Position numbers and translations under genes: made by a program. The notes below the pieces were generated by a model. It worked only from the letters and a program-made list of their open reading frames with translations, made no database searches and had not been told where the DNA came from. A stretch of 64,000 bases of DNA. Source: Siphonodentalium dalli (taxonomy: Eukaryota > Mollusca > Scaphopoda > Gadilida > Siphonodentaliidae). Positions 34,560-46,139 of the stretch are shown in pieces; position 1 is the stretch's first letter; every line of letters starts with the position of its first letter. Where the stretch lies: assembly GCA_032622095.1 (NCBI GenBank), contig CP136062.1:53089349-53153348 (forward strand), written 5' to 3'.

Positions 34560-37500
34560 TATATCTCTATTGATATGAGAATATGTATACTATCGCTTTA
34601 TCGAGTACTTTAGGGAATAACGTCAGCTTGGCTTCACACGAATTACCCCTTTGTTCCTATAAATAGGTTTACTGCTGTCCCATATTTACAAACCGTAAGG
34701 AACGTATCTATTTCATCCGATGTGTTTGTACCCACTTTTCAACTTTATTCATCAACCGAATTCAAAGTAAATTTTTAAGGCAACAGTAAAACACATTGTC
34801 CAGGTCACACTATTATCGCCGAATTTTTTAGATTTTACCAAAACAAATTTCAATTATTTAACGATACTTCCAAGATCGCTTCTGTTTTAAAATCAGATAA
34901 ACTTCTTGGTACAGAGAAAATTAATAATGCATGTGTTTCTTCAATACTCTATCAGAAATCTATTCATATTTATTTTTTCAAGCCAACATTTGTGAACTTT
35001 ACTCTCGATAATTGTCAATCAATCAGCACGCCTGTCAAATTTACTGACAGCCGCAGACACGTCTTGTTTTTTTTAATTCGTTTGATGAATACATTTTAAA
35101 CTTTGGGCACAAACACATGGAATGAAATAAAAAAGGTATGGGTTGCTTCGAATGACTTGCGGAACATATGTGAGCAATTATAGGTTATGTCATCGCCCTT
35201 AAGTACACGTTCGCGACACATTATTGCAAAGAAAATATTGATTTTATAACTAGGTCAAAGGCCGCTGTGCGGACAGGGAGATTGACGACCCGATATCTCG
35301 ATTTCGCTTCGTTCAATTCCGCCGAGTTATATGTCAAATGAAAATGACTTTTATTGTCAATAAGATACACCTAGGATATTTTGGCTGTAATTATCGATTT
35401 TTAGAATGTATTAGAGCTTTGATAATTTGTGTGGTTTTAGCCAAAATCGATCATTTGAACCTTGTCACTGGTCTTTATTGATATTTTAATAATTTTCCCC
35501 AGGTATCTGTGAGTGCAGATAAAGGGCAATAATGCATGAACCAGATACAGGGCGATAATTCATTAGTCCGATATGACATTGAGAATGTGTACCTCTATCT
35601 CAAGTACTTTCGGGAATAATGTCAGCTTGGCTGCTGTATCGCTGTAGATGCGAGGAATCGATGGCGCTCATAGATCATCACCAGGAATGTATACTCTCTT
35701 CAACTGCCACATTTCTTGTCGTTGGTACTCTAGAAACTGTATTTTTGATAAAATGTCAATACTCTCTTCGTCTGCCACTACATTCATAGGTATGACATTG
35801 GTGCTACAGAAACTTCACCCACGGATGGTACGCTCTTTAGCTGTTGGTGCACTGCGGTGTTAGTGCTCAAGAAACGATCTTTTTATTCAGGTCTTATTCA
35901 GGTCTTAAAAGGGGAAAATTTGGGATGATTAAAAGTCTAACTGCGAGCAGGAGGCCGAGTCCGGTAAAAGGTGTAGTTGGGGATTTCAATTTCGATTAGT
36001 GTCGTTAATTAACGTTATGTCAATTATTACATTATTATCTCAATAATGTTGGTTTTTGGTTTGTGATAAGCTATGTCAATTACAAATAAAAGAAATGAAA
36101 AAGATAATTTGTAAGTCTTATATTTCATCTTTTATAACCTTTTTTCGTTCCCCAGCCCATTGGGGGTTGTGGTCGAAGATGGCCGAGTCGACCGCCGAAT
36201 CGGCCACCGTTTCGTTAATGAGGTGCTGGTTGTTATTGTTACTTAAACGCAATTCTGAGTTGGTCATTCGCGAAAACAATATATTTTATATTCTATAATT
36301 ACAATCATGGGTATATAATATATGATCTTGAGCGCGTTATCATTTCTGACATTGGTTTTCTTGTCAAATGGGTTTGTGCTCTGTGAACTATCGTGATGCT
36401 CTCTCTATTTCACATCACGCTATTTTCGCAGAAATTAAATTTTTGATCAAAACAATTTCCAATTATTTAACGATACTTTCAAGTTAACTTATATTTTAAT
36501 ATCAGATAAACTTATTGGTAGAGAGAAAATTAATAATGCAAGTGTTTCATCAATACTCTATCAGATATCTATTCATATGTATTTTTCAAGCCACTTTTTT
36601 GTGAACTTTACTCTCGATAATTGTCAATCAATCAGCAAGCCTGTCAAATTTACTGCCGATGCAGACACGTCTGTAAACATGTATTTTTCATACATAAATT
36701 ACATGTATGTGTGTGTCCACCCCAAAGGGCGATAATTTATGAGTCAGATAAAAGGCGATAATTCATTAGTCCGATATGACATTGAGAATCTGTACCTCTA
36801 TCTCGAGTACTTCGGGAATAACGTCAGCTTGGCTGCTGTATCGCTGTAGATGCGAGAAATCGATGGCACTCATAGATCAAATTCAGGAAAATATACTCTC
36901 TTCAACTGCCACATTTCTTGTCGTTGGTACTCTAGAAACTGTCTTTTTTTATAAAATGTCGATACTCTCTTCGTCTGCCACTAGATTCATAGGTATGACA
37001 TTGGTGCTACAGAAACTGTCTGTTTCACACACGGATGGTACATTCTTTAGCTTTTTGTGGCGGTGCTCAAGAAACGATCTTTTTATTCAGGTCTGATCAA
37101 ATGTGTTTGTGCTCTTGTAACTATCGTGATGCGTTCTCTATTTCACATCAATGCAAAACAAATTCTAATTATTTACCGATACTTTCATGTTATCTTCTAT
37201 TTTAATATCAGATAAACGTCTTGGTAGAGAGAAAATTAATAATTCAAGTGTTTCTTCAATACTCTACCAGATATCTATTGATATTAATTTTTTCAAGCCA
37301 ACATTTGTGAACTTTGCTCTCGATAATTGTCAATCAATCAGCAAGCCTGTCAAATTTACTGACAGCCGCAGACACGTCTTGGTTTTTTTAATTCGTTTGA
37401 TGAATAAATTTGTAACATTATATGGGCATAAACACATGATATTTTGGCTGCAATTATTGATTTCTAGAATTTATTAGTGTGTTGATAGTTGGTGTGGTTT

Positions 37501-37605
37501 TAACCAAAATCGATCATTTGAACCTTGTCACTGGTAGAGTGTATATTGATATTTTAATAATTTTCCCCAGGGACATGTGAGTGCAGATGAAGGGCAATAA
37601 TTCAC
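34560..37605. repeat. Locally shuffled and duplicated blocks
   Basis: Three block types recur. Block A (GATACTTTCAAGTTA-type start to CAAATTTACTGACAGCCGCAGACACGTC) is at about 34825-35070, 36440-36675 and 37140-37385. Block B (GATATTTTGGCTGTAATTAT to TTTTCCCCAGG) is at 35373-35560 and 37437-37605. Block C (TTCATTAGTCCGATATGACA to GAAACGATCTTTTTATTCAG) is at 35555-35890 and 36765-37090, with a fragment at 34560-34640. The copies share many exact 20-bp stretches. Reading frames here (35648-35863, 36776-37096, 37187-37477) follow the copies and have no known domain. Confidence 0.75.
35920..36365. repeat. Dispersed repeat, also at 58141-58390
   Basis: Two pieces, ATTAAAAGTCTAACTG through GAGTCCGGTAAAAGGTGTAG and GAGTTGGTCATTCG through TATAATATATGATCTTGAGC, recur with few changes in a gene 2 intron. 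At 35.9-36.4 kb they are about 250 bp further apart, so that copy contains an insertion or the other a deletion. Confidence 0.7.
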
Positions 37606-38224
37606 AAGAAATCCATAGTCAGAAATGGTAACACCACCAAGATCATATTATTAGTCATAAATATAAATTATAACATAAAATATATTGGTTACATGAATGG
37701 ACCACCTCAGAATTCCGTTAAAACAACTAATCCTTCAAATTATTAAAAAAATACTACACCATATTACTGCAGGTTTCTCATTCACCACACCAGAAATCTT
37801 CTAAATGCGGATAAAAAATCGGAGGAATTGTGTTCCCGCCATGAGTGCATGGCCCAGCCATTGTCGAAAGCAATTAACGCGGTCATAATGGTTACATACT
37901 TCAACTTTAAGACATCCAGCGAATATACACCCCACGAAAACCCGAAATGTGTTGTCCTGCGAGATATCCCATCGCTATAGCTCAATTTGACACGGCCAGA
38001 TTAGCTTTTCTACAATATCCTAAAACAATAAAGCTTCTCAAATCATCGGCATAGTCAATAGAACTTTCACGAACTTGGACATTCCAACTACGAATTTAGC
38101 GCGTCCCAAAATAACCGCATTTGGGATAGCACTACAGCTTTTAAAGCGACCCAATCTATTTATAAAACCCACACGGGCCCACGTCTTTCTAATATTTGGC
38201 CGACAGTATACATCGGTAGTGTTA

Positions 38225-38400
38225 ATGAACCAGATAAAGGGCGATCATTCATGAGTCAGAGAATTGGCGACAATTCATTAGTCAGATAAAGGGCGATAAT
38301 TCATTAGTCAGATAAAGGGGCGATAATTCATGAGTCAGAAAAAGGGCGATAATTCATGAGTCAGAAAATGGCGATAATTCCTGAGTCAGATATAGCTGAT
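38225..38400. repeat. GATAAAGGGCGATAATTCATGAGTCA array
   Basis: About six units of roughly 27 bp combining GATAAAGGGCGATAATTCAT and GAGTCA. It is the tidiest example of the phrase also found at 4256-4420, 35515-35570 and 36720-36775. Confidence 0.8.
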
Positions 38401-38527
38401 AATTCACATGTTTGTCAGCAGTATATGTTCAAAAACTAAAGTAATTTGAACTTGAATTAACCCTTTATATACTAGTAGTAAATACTCATTGACGAGTAGT
38501 TACCTTATAACATGTTCAGATATAGAG

Positions 38528-38672
38528 GATCTCATATGAGTTTCTATTTTATACGGAATTTATCAATCGAGTTCAATAAATTCGATTTGAGCCGAGGTTT
38601 ACCCGAGGTTCAAATAGAATTTAGTGGACGAGGTCGATAAATTACGTGTAAAATAGGACGAGTGTGAGATAC
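38528..38672. repeat. Fold-back sequence
   Basis: Arms of about 70 bp pair ATCTCATATGAGTTTCTATT with the inverse of AAAATAGGACGAGTGTGAGAT, through to GAGCCGAGG against the inverse of GAGGTTC. The pairing is imperfect, so it is an aged hairpin. Confidence 0.65.
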
Positions 38673-38834
38673 CTTTTATTTTATCTCCTCCCACAAATGC
38701 ATATATTGAGTATTGCCATGGAATGTCTCAGTATTCCAAATTTCCAATTTATATACAGGCACCAACTTCGAAATTACTTTCCCAAAAATTCAATCATTAG
38801 TCGCTAGATATACAACGGCCTATGCAATTAGTCT

Positions 38835-38905
38835 AGGCAAATATGGACACAGGTGTCGCCTGGAGAGGGAATTTATGAGACCTACATTTTTGGTTAGCAT
38901 GAACA
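38835..38905 (-). repeat. Inverted partner of the repeat at 41752-41832
   Basis: The reverse complement of this segment reads GCTAACCAAAAATGTAGGTC, then TCATAAATTCCCTCTC, nearly identical to 41758-41830 on the plus strand. In both, one frame gives NQKCRSHKFPL-ATP-SIFA. The phase is kept but the flanking residues differ, so this may be a small repeat and not an exon. Confidence 0.65.
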
Positions 38906-39390
38906 CTTAACTTTCGGAATCCGTATGTTGGCTTTGTCAGATAGGCGGACTTTTTCGCACCGCGTGGTTTTATTGAGGCACCTGTTGATAAAATAAAGCC
39001 GACATTTTTGATAGAGTATGTTGACACCTTTTGAGAAGAGATATTCGTCCAATTTTGATACATGTGAATGGGGCGATAACCAGAGTAAGGTAATACATGT
39101 AACCATTGAAACTTGGAATGACAGTCATGACGTTACATGACGTCAAATAATTTTTAGGTTGAGAAGAATATGACGATTCACGCAAAGCGTTGTCTTTCGT
39201 TTCTTATAAAATCAGAAGTAAGATGGTTATGCCCAATTGTTGTATACGATGGAAAACTACTGCCAATTAGCTACGTTTTAGTATATCACTTATCGCTGTT
39301 GATCGGACTATTTTTTATCAAAGGCTGAAAAATCAACCCTCACCCTAAAGCTGAGAGGCGGCAGGCTATGGTGTAAGGCACACAGAAGGC

Positions 39391-40105
39391 ACGATTATGT
39401 GCCAAATTGTGAAATTAACACAACGGTCGTTGATGGACTGCTATGGTATTTTCTAATATATATGTTTCGAGCGACACAGTCGAGCATTAAAGTAACAATA
39501 TTACATAATGTACATCCAGACTCAATTTTTTAACAAATTTTAGATTTTTTCCCCCAAAAATATAATCTAAAATGCATTTTGTTTTCTTCCGGGAGGCAAA
39601 AATGAAAAAAATGTATTAAGGGTTGAGATAATTAGTGTATACGGTAATTTCGTTCCGTCTTGGTTTAAAACTGGCCTAATAACCCAAGATGGCTGCCAAT
39701 ATGGTGGCCGGTATATAGGTGGGAATTGTGAAATTTGTAAGAACGCACGATTACTTACCAAAATGGCTTAACTAACACAACGTCCGTTGATAAACTGCTA
39801 CAGTTTTGTGTAATATATTTATCCCGATCCATCGACTAGAACATTTAAGTAAAACCGGTCAAAAAGCACCTCCTGGTCCCAATTTTTGATTAAATATTTA
39901 ATTAGTTGAGTCCAAAACTAATCGCAAACCTATTTCTGTCATCTTCTGGAAATGCATAAAGACAATAATGTAGCGTGGGTGGATATAATATGTATGTACG
40001 ATAATTTCATGCAGTCGGCGGTTACTACATGACATATTAATCCCAAGATGGCTGCCTATACGGTTGCCGGTATATGGATTGAAATTGTAAAATCTGTCAT
40101 TTCGC
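39391..40105. repeat. Two diverged tandem copies of about 356 bp
   Basis: The phrases AACACAACGGTCGTTGAT (39417) and AACACAACGTCCGTTGAT (39773) are about 356 bp apart. The later phrase CCCAAGATGGCTGCC occurs in both copies. The start of a third copy may lie past 40098. No gene. Confidence 0.65.
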
Positions 40106-42819
40106 AAATAACACCACCATCGCAATGCAATGTCTTATAAAACCAATAGTCCCATTATATTCATATCATTTTGCAATACTAGGACGTAACAGTGGCCAGT
40201 TCCATTAAAATGACAATCACATTGGTACCCACGAGTGAGAGGATCAACAAATTTTGCATTCATTCGCGCTCAAGTAAGATTGTTCTTCGAAATCGGTGGC
40301 ATGTCGTGCAAATTATTTCACAATAAACATGAATGATTTAAGTCAGATGGCTGTCTGACTATCTTTGCGAAAAGAATATGGGAATTATGTAGGTTATATT
40401 AAATATAACACGACATTTAAGCATACTTGGCACTCTCTATGGCTATTTGTAACAAAATGCGACCGCGAATAACACAATTAACCAATTGACCAATTCGGAT
40501 ATATATCTCATCAAATAACTCATCGAATCGTTAGATACCCTCTATCAACGAGGCGTGGTTACAAGAACGGAGCTACTGATACATTGGGTCTCATGTATAC
40601 CGTTCTAATCGTAAATATAAATGGATCTCATTGACCAATAGCAATTACTGCCCAATCCGCAAGAGGACGTATCCAGCAAATTATCAAACCGTCACATCAT
40701 ACAGGTTCGTTCAGTTTCATCATCACGCAATAGACTCGTTGAATTTCGTATTTTAACATTTACCGGATTAGTTTCCATTACACATTTTTCGCACACAAGG
40801 AGATGGAAACCGGTTGAATTTTCTCTTGTATTTTGTTTTGTCTGCTGCTTAACGGGTGGGAGGTATTTGCTTGTACTAGCAGTTGATAAGTTGCAAAGCA
40901 AAGTCAAGGCTCTAAGCGAAATTTCCAACAACGAAAATACCAGTGATGTGGTAAATCACATAAAACTGTCAAACTATGTTCCTATATATTTCGATTGTAT
41001 TTTACTCTGTGTAGTATGGTACTGGAGTCTCGTGTCACCCATGTGCCCTCGTGATATCCAGAAGGTGACTGAACAATTGCCTGTAAGACAATGCACCCCA
41101 AATATGGACAGTTATCCCATGCTAGATGAACACTCATATTACCCATATCTTTCTAAGCTGATGAGTAGGTATGATTACTTCTGTAAGGCTGTACATTCAG
41201 AAAACAGCATATAGATCGGAGTATTGGCATGGAGATTATCATGTAGACTGATACATTTTGGACTTTTGGTATTCCAGTGTAAGTTTTAGCTCATTATGAC
41301 AACAAAATGAAACGGACGACAATTGCAATTATTTGTATACATGCCATACACAAGTTGATACCAGGAAGCATATAAGAACTTTCTAGATAAGTCCAAAGAT
41401 AATGCGATTAGGGACCTGCTGATGCCAGCGGGTCGGATGTCTGAAAGCATACCATATATTTATTTTTTATGGCCGTTCATGATTAAAGCATTATAATTCC
41501 ACCCACCGGTCATATCTAACGCCAGATGTGTTACAGTTAAATTCAAATGTTTCTATAGTTATCCCACTATGCGCGATGTGAGTGGACCGTATGTAGTGCG
41601 TATCCTGATATTATGTTGTGGTAGTGTTTGATGTGCAAATGGGATCACGAGTCTTGGTGTAATTTGTCACTGCATCTCAAAAATGACATATAGCAACAAC
41701 TTCTATGCAGACCAGAACCTGATCTACGATAACTCATTCCCAAATTTCAGTATTTACGCTAACCAAAAATGTAGGTCTCATAAATTCCCTCTCGATGCGA
41801 CACCTATTTCCATATTTGCCTGGCCTAAATTTGATGGAACTGAAAGGGTTTCAACCGATTTGGCAAATCTGCCGTCTTTTTAAAAGATTTATTAGTTCCA
41901 GGATTATACTTTATACAAGTTAACGTTATTTTTTCACAGAAATGAGATGGCAGATCATGTCCAGAGACCGTTCTGATGTCACCTTTTGTCGACTCTTTTT
42001 TAACCTCTTGGAGTGGCAGTCGAACAGGCATTCAAATACCATCAAAATGAAGGACTAGTGTACGTAAAAATGGCATTTAATCACACAACAGGACACAACG
42101 GATAACAGTGTATAACACATCCTGGATTATTACCATCTGCAATTTCATAAAGTAATAGTGAAACATTTGTGTCCGTGGATGGCATGACAACGCTGCGCGA
42201 ATACCATCTAGCTACATTTAAGAAAAGAAAAATATCCGTTTCTAATATTCCATAGCTATACCACCGCCAATACCGAAGACAACTCAGCAAATACAATCAA
42301 CACCACAGTGATCAACAATAATGGTGATAACCAATAAGGCACCACCACCACCAACAACAACAACAACAACACCAGAGCCTCAGGATTCCTGAAATTCTCA
42401 GCTCGGATCCAGCATGTGTTATCAGATCAACCACATCGAGTTGGAGCTTGTACATGTACCACAAACTTTCCATCTTTGAGTTAATTTCTAACGTTACACC
42501 CATGTGGTTGGCCATTTAAAATAATTGACATTTCAGTCCAAAACATATCTGACACAAATCGACTAACGTACAATTTCAAAGTAAAGTGGCATGTAGGCAT
42601 GCATGACATTTCCAAATATTGGCCATTTTGGCAAACGTTGGCGGAGTAGACACTCAAATCCCTTAACCAATGTTCTATAATAAATAGTTAACAATGAATA
42701 TTTTACCCATAATGATAACCAACTTCTCCCCGTTAACGCTCCATACATGAGCGTGTCGACATGGGGTGCTTTGGTAAATTTTTTCCACAATCGGAAATTT
42801 TATTCATGACACAACGTTA
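40106..42819. other. No supported gene
   Basis: The best frame, 115 residues at 40867-41214 on the plus strand, has no recognised domain and no homologous copy in the window. A CCA/CAA-type microsatellite lies at about 42330-42370. The rest is unremarkable. Confidence 0.4.
41752..41832 (+). repeat. Partner of the inverted repeat at 38835-38905
   Basis: Near-identical over about 70 bp to the reverse complement of 38835-38905. The frame gives NQKCRSHKFPLDATPISIFA here and the same with Q-ATPV in the partner. Function unknown. Confidence 0.65.
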
Positions 42820-43050
42820 GTTGGAAACGTTACACTAAGTATATAATAGGTTGAAATTGTTTCCATTGTTTGATTTTCCAAACAGTAATTAAGGGGGATA
42901 TTTTGTTTTCAGAAGAACGAAAGCATATTCATTTTATAATTTTGGTCTGAAATGGCCACCAGTTGAACATATTCCAACCTTAGTTTGGAAAATGTCCAAC
43001 AGTTGATGAGTTTGAAATGCCAGTTGGGAAGTTCCAATCAAGGTTGATGC
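42820..43050. repeat. Third copy of the intron block found next to the EGF exons
   Basis: The order GGTTGAAATTG, CCATTGTTTGATTTTCCAA, CTGAAATGGCCA, CAGTTGAACAT, TCCAACAGTTGATGAGTTTG and GAAGTTCCAA parallels 14650-14850 (gene 1, intron 1) and 61900-62160 (gene 2). No EGF-like exon remains beside it. Confidence 0.55.
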
Positions 43051-43146
43051 AATGGTATGTCAACTCTATTGATTTGGTCTGGTTGTTTGTGGATGGTTGC
43101 AGTTAAAAATGTCAAAGTGAAAAATCCAGAAGCCACGTCCCCTGAT

Positions 43147-43221
43147 ACTGGATATTGGTTGCTTACTATTAACACACTTATGACCCATAAGTGTGTTAGT
43201 AGTATGCAACCAATACCCAGT
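43147..43221. repeat. Near-perfect 75-bp palindrome
   Basis: Left arm ACTGGATATTGGTTGCTTAC and onward to CACACTTATG, three-base spacer, then the inverted right arm CATAAGTGTGTTAG ending AACCAATACCCAGT. The arms are about 36 bp with few mismatches. The reading frames on both strands over it are palindrome artefacts. Confidence 0.85.
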
Positions 43222-43264
43222 TTTTTTACAACAAACGAATATAGAAGACAATGCTTTATTGTGA

Positions 43265-43590
43265 ACACTTAATGCTTTGTCTTCTGCCTGTGGTGTGCAA
43301 TGCCATTGTTGGACTTGTAAACCCTGCCACATTCACAGCTGAATGTGGTCCCACTGTGTACGACAATTATGTAAACCCTTAAACTGCTTGCATCGGAGTA
43401 CACAGCGTACATTCTGAGCATGCATGCGTATAGCCAGAGATTCCACCGCATGCTTTTGCATGACGTTGTGGGTACTCTTTAGAGGTAAACGTTTTCCCGC
43501 GCGACTTACATTTATTTGGACATGAGCCAGTTTGTATATGCATGTGTGTCATGAACGCCTCATTCTTGTAAAATGAATTTGTTCTTAATG
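43265..43590 (-). pseudogene. Broken C2H2 zinc-finger relic
   Basis: Minus-strand translation gives NSFYKNEAFMTHMHIQTG followed by an NKCKSRGKTFTSKEYPQRH finger with a TG-type linker between them. Further on, shifted frames give VRCVLRCKQFKGLHNCRTQ and CECGRVYKSNNGIAHHRQ. These look like consecutive zinc fingers separated by frameshifts, with key Cys replaced (for example the Arg of KSRGKTF) and a stop at 43269. No intact frame joins them. Either a dead zinc-finger gene or part of a transposon-encoded protein. Confidence 0.6.
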
Positions 43591-44035
43591 AAAACCCCCT
43601 GAGGTTGTTGTTGTTGTTTTTTATTTAAACCCATAATTAGGCGTTTTTGTATGATTCTAACACACGGCAAGGACTTTTTCCTGTCAAAGTAATGTACATT
43701 TTTCCAATAGCTTCAATAACATGGACAATTGAATACGGTTGTGATTACATCAATATTTCGTCAGAAATTATTTACTCAGACTGTCAAATTGTCCAAGTAA
43801 TCATTTCAAATCATCAGAAAAATCACAATTTAAATGGGCCAGAGAATTTCTGTCAACGAGTGATTATACATCTACATAATATGTGGTTAATTGTTCTTCT
43901 GTGATATCGATTTGCAGTCATTTCAACGATGTTAGCATCCGTACCTTCCTATATCGCACGGGCTATGCGTGAACGGATTATCCCGATCGGTGGTCCGATT
44001 ACCGTGTTGGAGATACGCGGGTGACCGGTGTAGTT

Positions 44036-44130
44036 ATGTATAGCTCAGTTATACTAGTTGAGAAGAGTTGGCGAATGTTCCTCAGTCCGATCCAGTAGTT
44101 ACCGTATGGAGTTGGTTCATCACATAAGAC
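44036..44130 (-). pseudogene. FReD fragment (middle of the domain)
   Basis: One frame reads EPTPYGNYWIGLRNIRQLFS followed by TSITELYIT, matching EPTPQGNYWIGLKNIHQLSS of gene 1. The rest of the domain is missing on both sides. It lies on the same strand as the complete FReD exons. Confidence 0.85.
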
Positions 44131-44189
44131 GATAATTGCATGTATCATTCGTATCGGGACCACCACTATCATCCCACTCACCGAAGCAT

Positions 44190-44268
44190 CATCATGGTGT
44201 GCTTCCTTGCATTTGGGTCAAGATCAAGGTACCATTCAATTCCGTAATCAGTTGCGCTAAGGTATGTC
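44190..44268 (-). pseudogene. FReD fragment (C-terminal end)
   Basis: The frame reads YLSATDYGIEWYLDLDPNAR then KHTMMMLR and stop, matching the last residues of the gene 2 FReD. It precedes the middle-domain fragment in transcription direction, so the two pieces are out of order: either a rearrangement or remains of two decayed copies. Confidence 0.85.
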
Positions 44269-45224
44269 AGTGAAACCAGATAATTTGGGCTTCTGTCATA
44301 AAGAAATTATTTTGTATATGAATTATTTTCTATGAATCTGAACAGCTTTTGTGGCTATTTTAGAATATTGCTACATTTAGATTGAAAATTGATTTTTTCT
44401 TTTAAAATGTTTTCATGCGAACTATTTACAACAACAGATGTTTATCATGTGTTTGTTTGAGAAAAGCAATACTAAGCTGCCTTCGACGATTAGTTTCCTG
44501 GACATGGTGTTGTTGTTGTAGAAAGTTGTGACAGGAAGAGATATAGCATCTTTAACTAGATAAAGAACAATAAAGTACGACGTTTAATGGTTTCAGACTG
44601 AAAACTTTATAAAGATCTTTAGCCACATGTACTTGGGTGAAATGTCGGACTGCCATCTGTTCTTCTCCCTCCTAATCACCCTTAGTGATCGATACTGCTG
44701 TCCATTGTTCCGTTAACACAAGGCTTAATAAGTTCTTCTGTCACTAAAAAATAAAGAATTGTATGAATTATTTTCTATGAGCGAAACGTTGGCTGACCTT
44801 TTGTACTACTCCCCCCCCCCCCACATACCATTGGTATGCGATTTTGGTTTACGTTATAACGATATTACGTCGACAATGTTGTCTTGTACTGATGTCCGTT
44901 ATTCCGTTAACTCCTGTCTTAAGGCTGTTAAAAATTCATCTTCCGAAAAAATAAACTTGTATCTCCAATGTTGCAACGAACTTTGATGATACTTCAACGA
45001 AATAACGGGTAATTTAATGACGGAAAACGAAGTTAGATATGCGAAGTAGATTACATGAAATAACGATTGTTAAAAGTAAAAAGAAGAAGGAAACACAAAG
45101 TAGTTTTTACAGTGGGGTAAAAAAATTTTCATTGTTAACATTTAAGGCGGAAATTTTCCGCTAACTAATTTTCGAATGAGACGATAACTATAAGTATCAT
45201 TCGGAACCGGACAACTCACTCTCA

Positions 45225-45871
45225 TCACACTCGCCGAGGCATCATCGTGGTGTGTTTCATGACATTTGGGTTAAGATCATGGTACCATTCAATCCCATAA
45301 ACATTTGCACCAACATGTGTCACATTTAGATACTCTCCGTTGATGTGACTCCAGAAACAGCAGTAATACCACCACGCCCCGTGACGTGTGATGGGGCATG
45401 ACTCGGCGGGACATGCGGGATCGGGGTGGTCATTGTCAAACGTGCTGAACGGCTGCCCGTCGTGTATACATATCAAAGATTCGCCCGCGTCCCCGCTATA
45501 TCCTGACACGTGGAGAGCGTAGTAACTTGAAGCGTCGTCGATACTGAAACTGGAATAGCGAGCAAATTTATTCTGTCCGTCTGCTGTTGTCATCGTTATG
45601 TACAGCTCGGTTGTGCCATTTGATGAGAGTTCGCGAATGTTCTTAATTCCGATCCAGTAGTTACCGCGTGGGGTTGGTTCACCAAATCCGTTTTCGTACT
45701 CTGTCCAGTTCCTATAGAAATCAGTGCATCCGTCTCGTCTTTGTTGTATTACCGTCCATCCGCCGTCATATGTCGTCATGTCGCAGACGACAGTAATTTC
45801 TGTGGCGCCATCTGGTGTGATCCTGTATGAGCCGTCATTAAAATGTCCTGCTTCCTTCAACGTTTTACAAT
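45225..45871 (-). CDS. Gene 2 FReD exon, open throughout
   Basis: Acceptor TTTATGTTACAG, first codon split (phase 1), then CKTLKEAGHFNDGSYRITP, VVCDMTTYDGGWTVIQQRRD, EYENGFGEPTPRGNYWIGI, FSTFDNDH, SCPITRHGAWWYYCC...INGEY, and ending GIEWYHDLNP then HTTMMPRRV and TGA. It is similar to the gene 1 FReD along its whole length and has the same exon length (647 nt), so the domain itself is not decayed. It carries extra Cys in the LICIHDG and DPACPAESC segments. Translation depends on an upstream exon set whose EGF exon appears broken. Confidence 0.85.
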
Positions 45872-46139
45872 CTGTAACATAAACACAACTAACGTATATA
45901 TGTATATCAGTTTGATTCCATTAATACTGTACCTTCGTGCACATTACACAATGTTTGATGGACCATGTATGTCAGTTCATACGAATTTCTTACGAAATAT
46001 TCAATAGGATGTTATTGAACAGAGAGGTAGCTACAGTCTTCGTTATGGGTATCCGCTTAGAATATCCACCGCATCCCGGCCTTGAAGGACACCAATATCC
46101 CAAAGTTCAGGACAGTTTATTCACGTACCCACTATGATA

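Noticed and set aside
40867-41214. 115-residue plus-strand frame
   Set aside because: No recognised motif, no copy in the window and no exon context; unsupported.
42330-42370. CCA/CAA microsatellite as a possible Thr exon
   Set aside because: The orientation is opposite to the gene family and the exon borders seen in the real Thr exons are absent.
43057-43332. Overlapping frames on both strands
   Set aside because: Produced by the near-perfect palindrome at 43147-43221.
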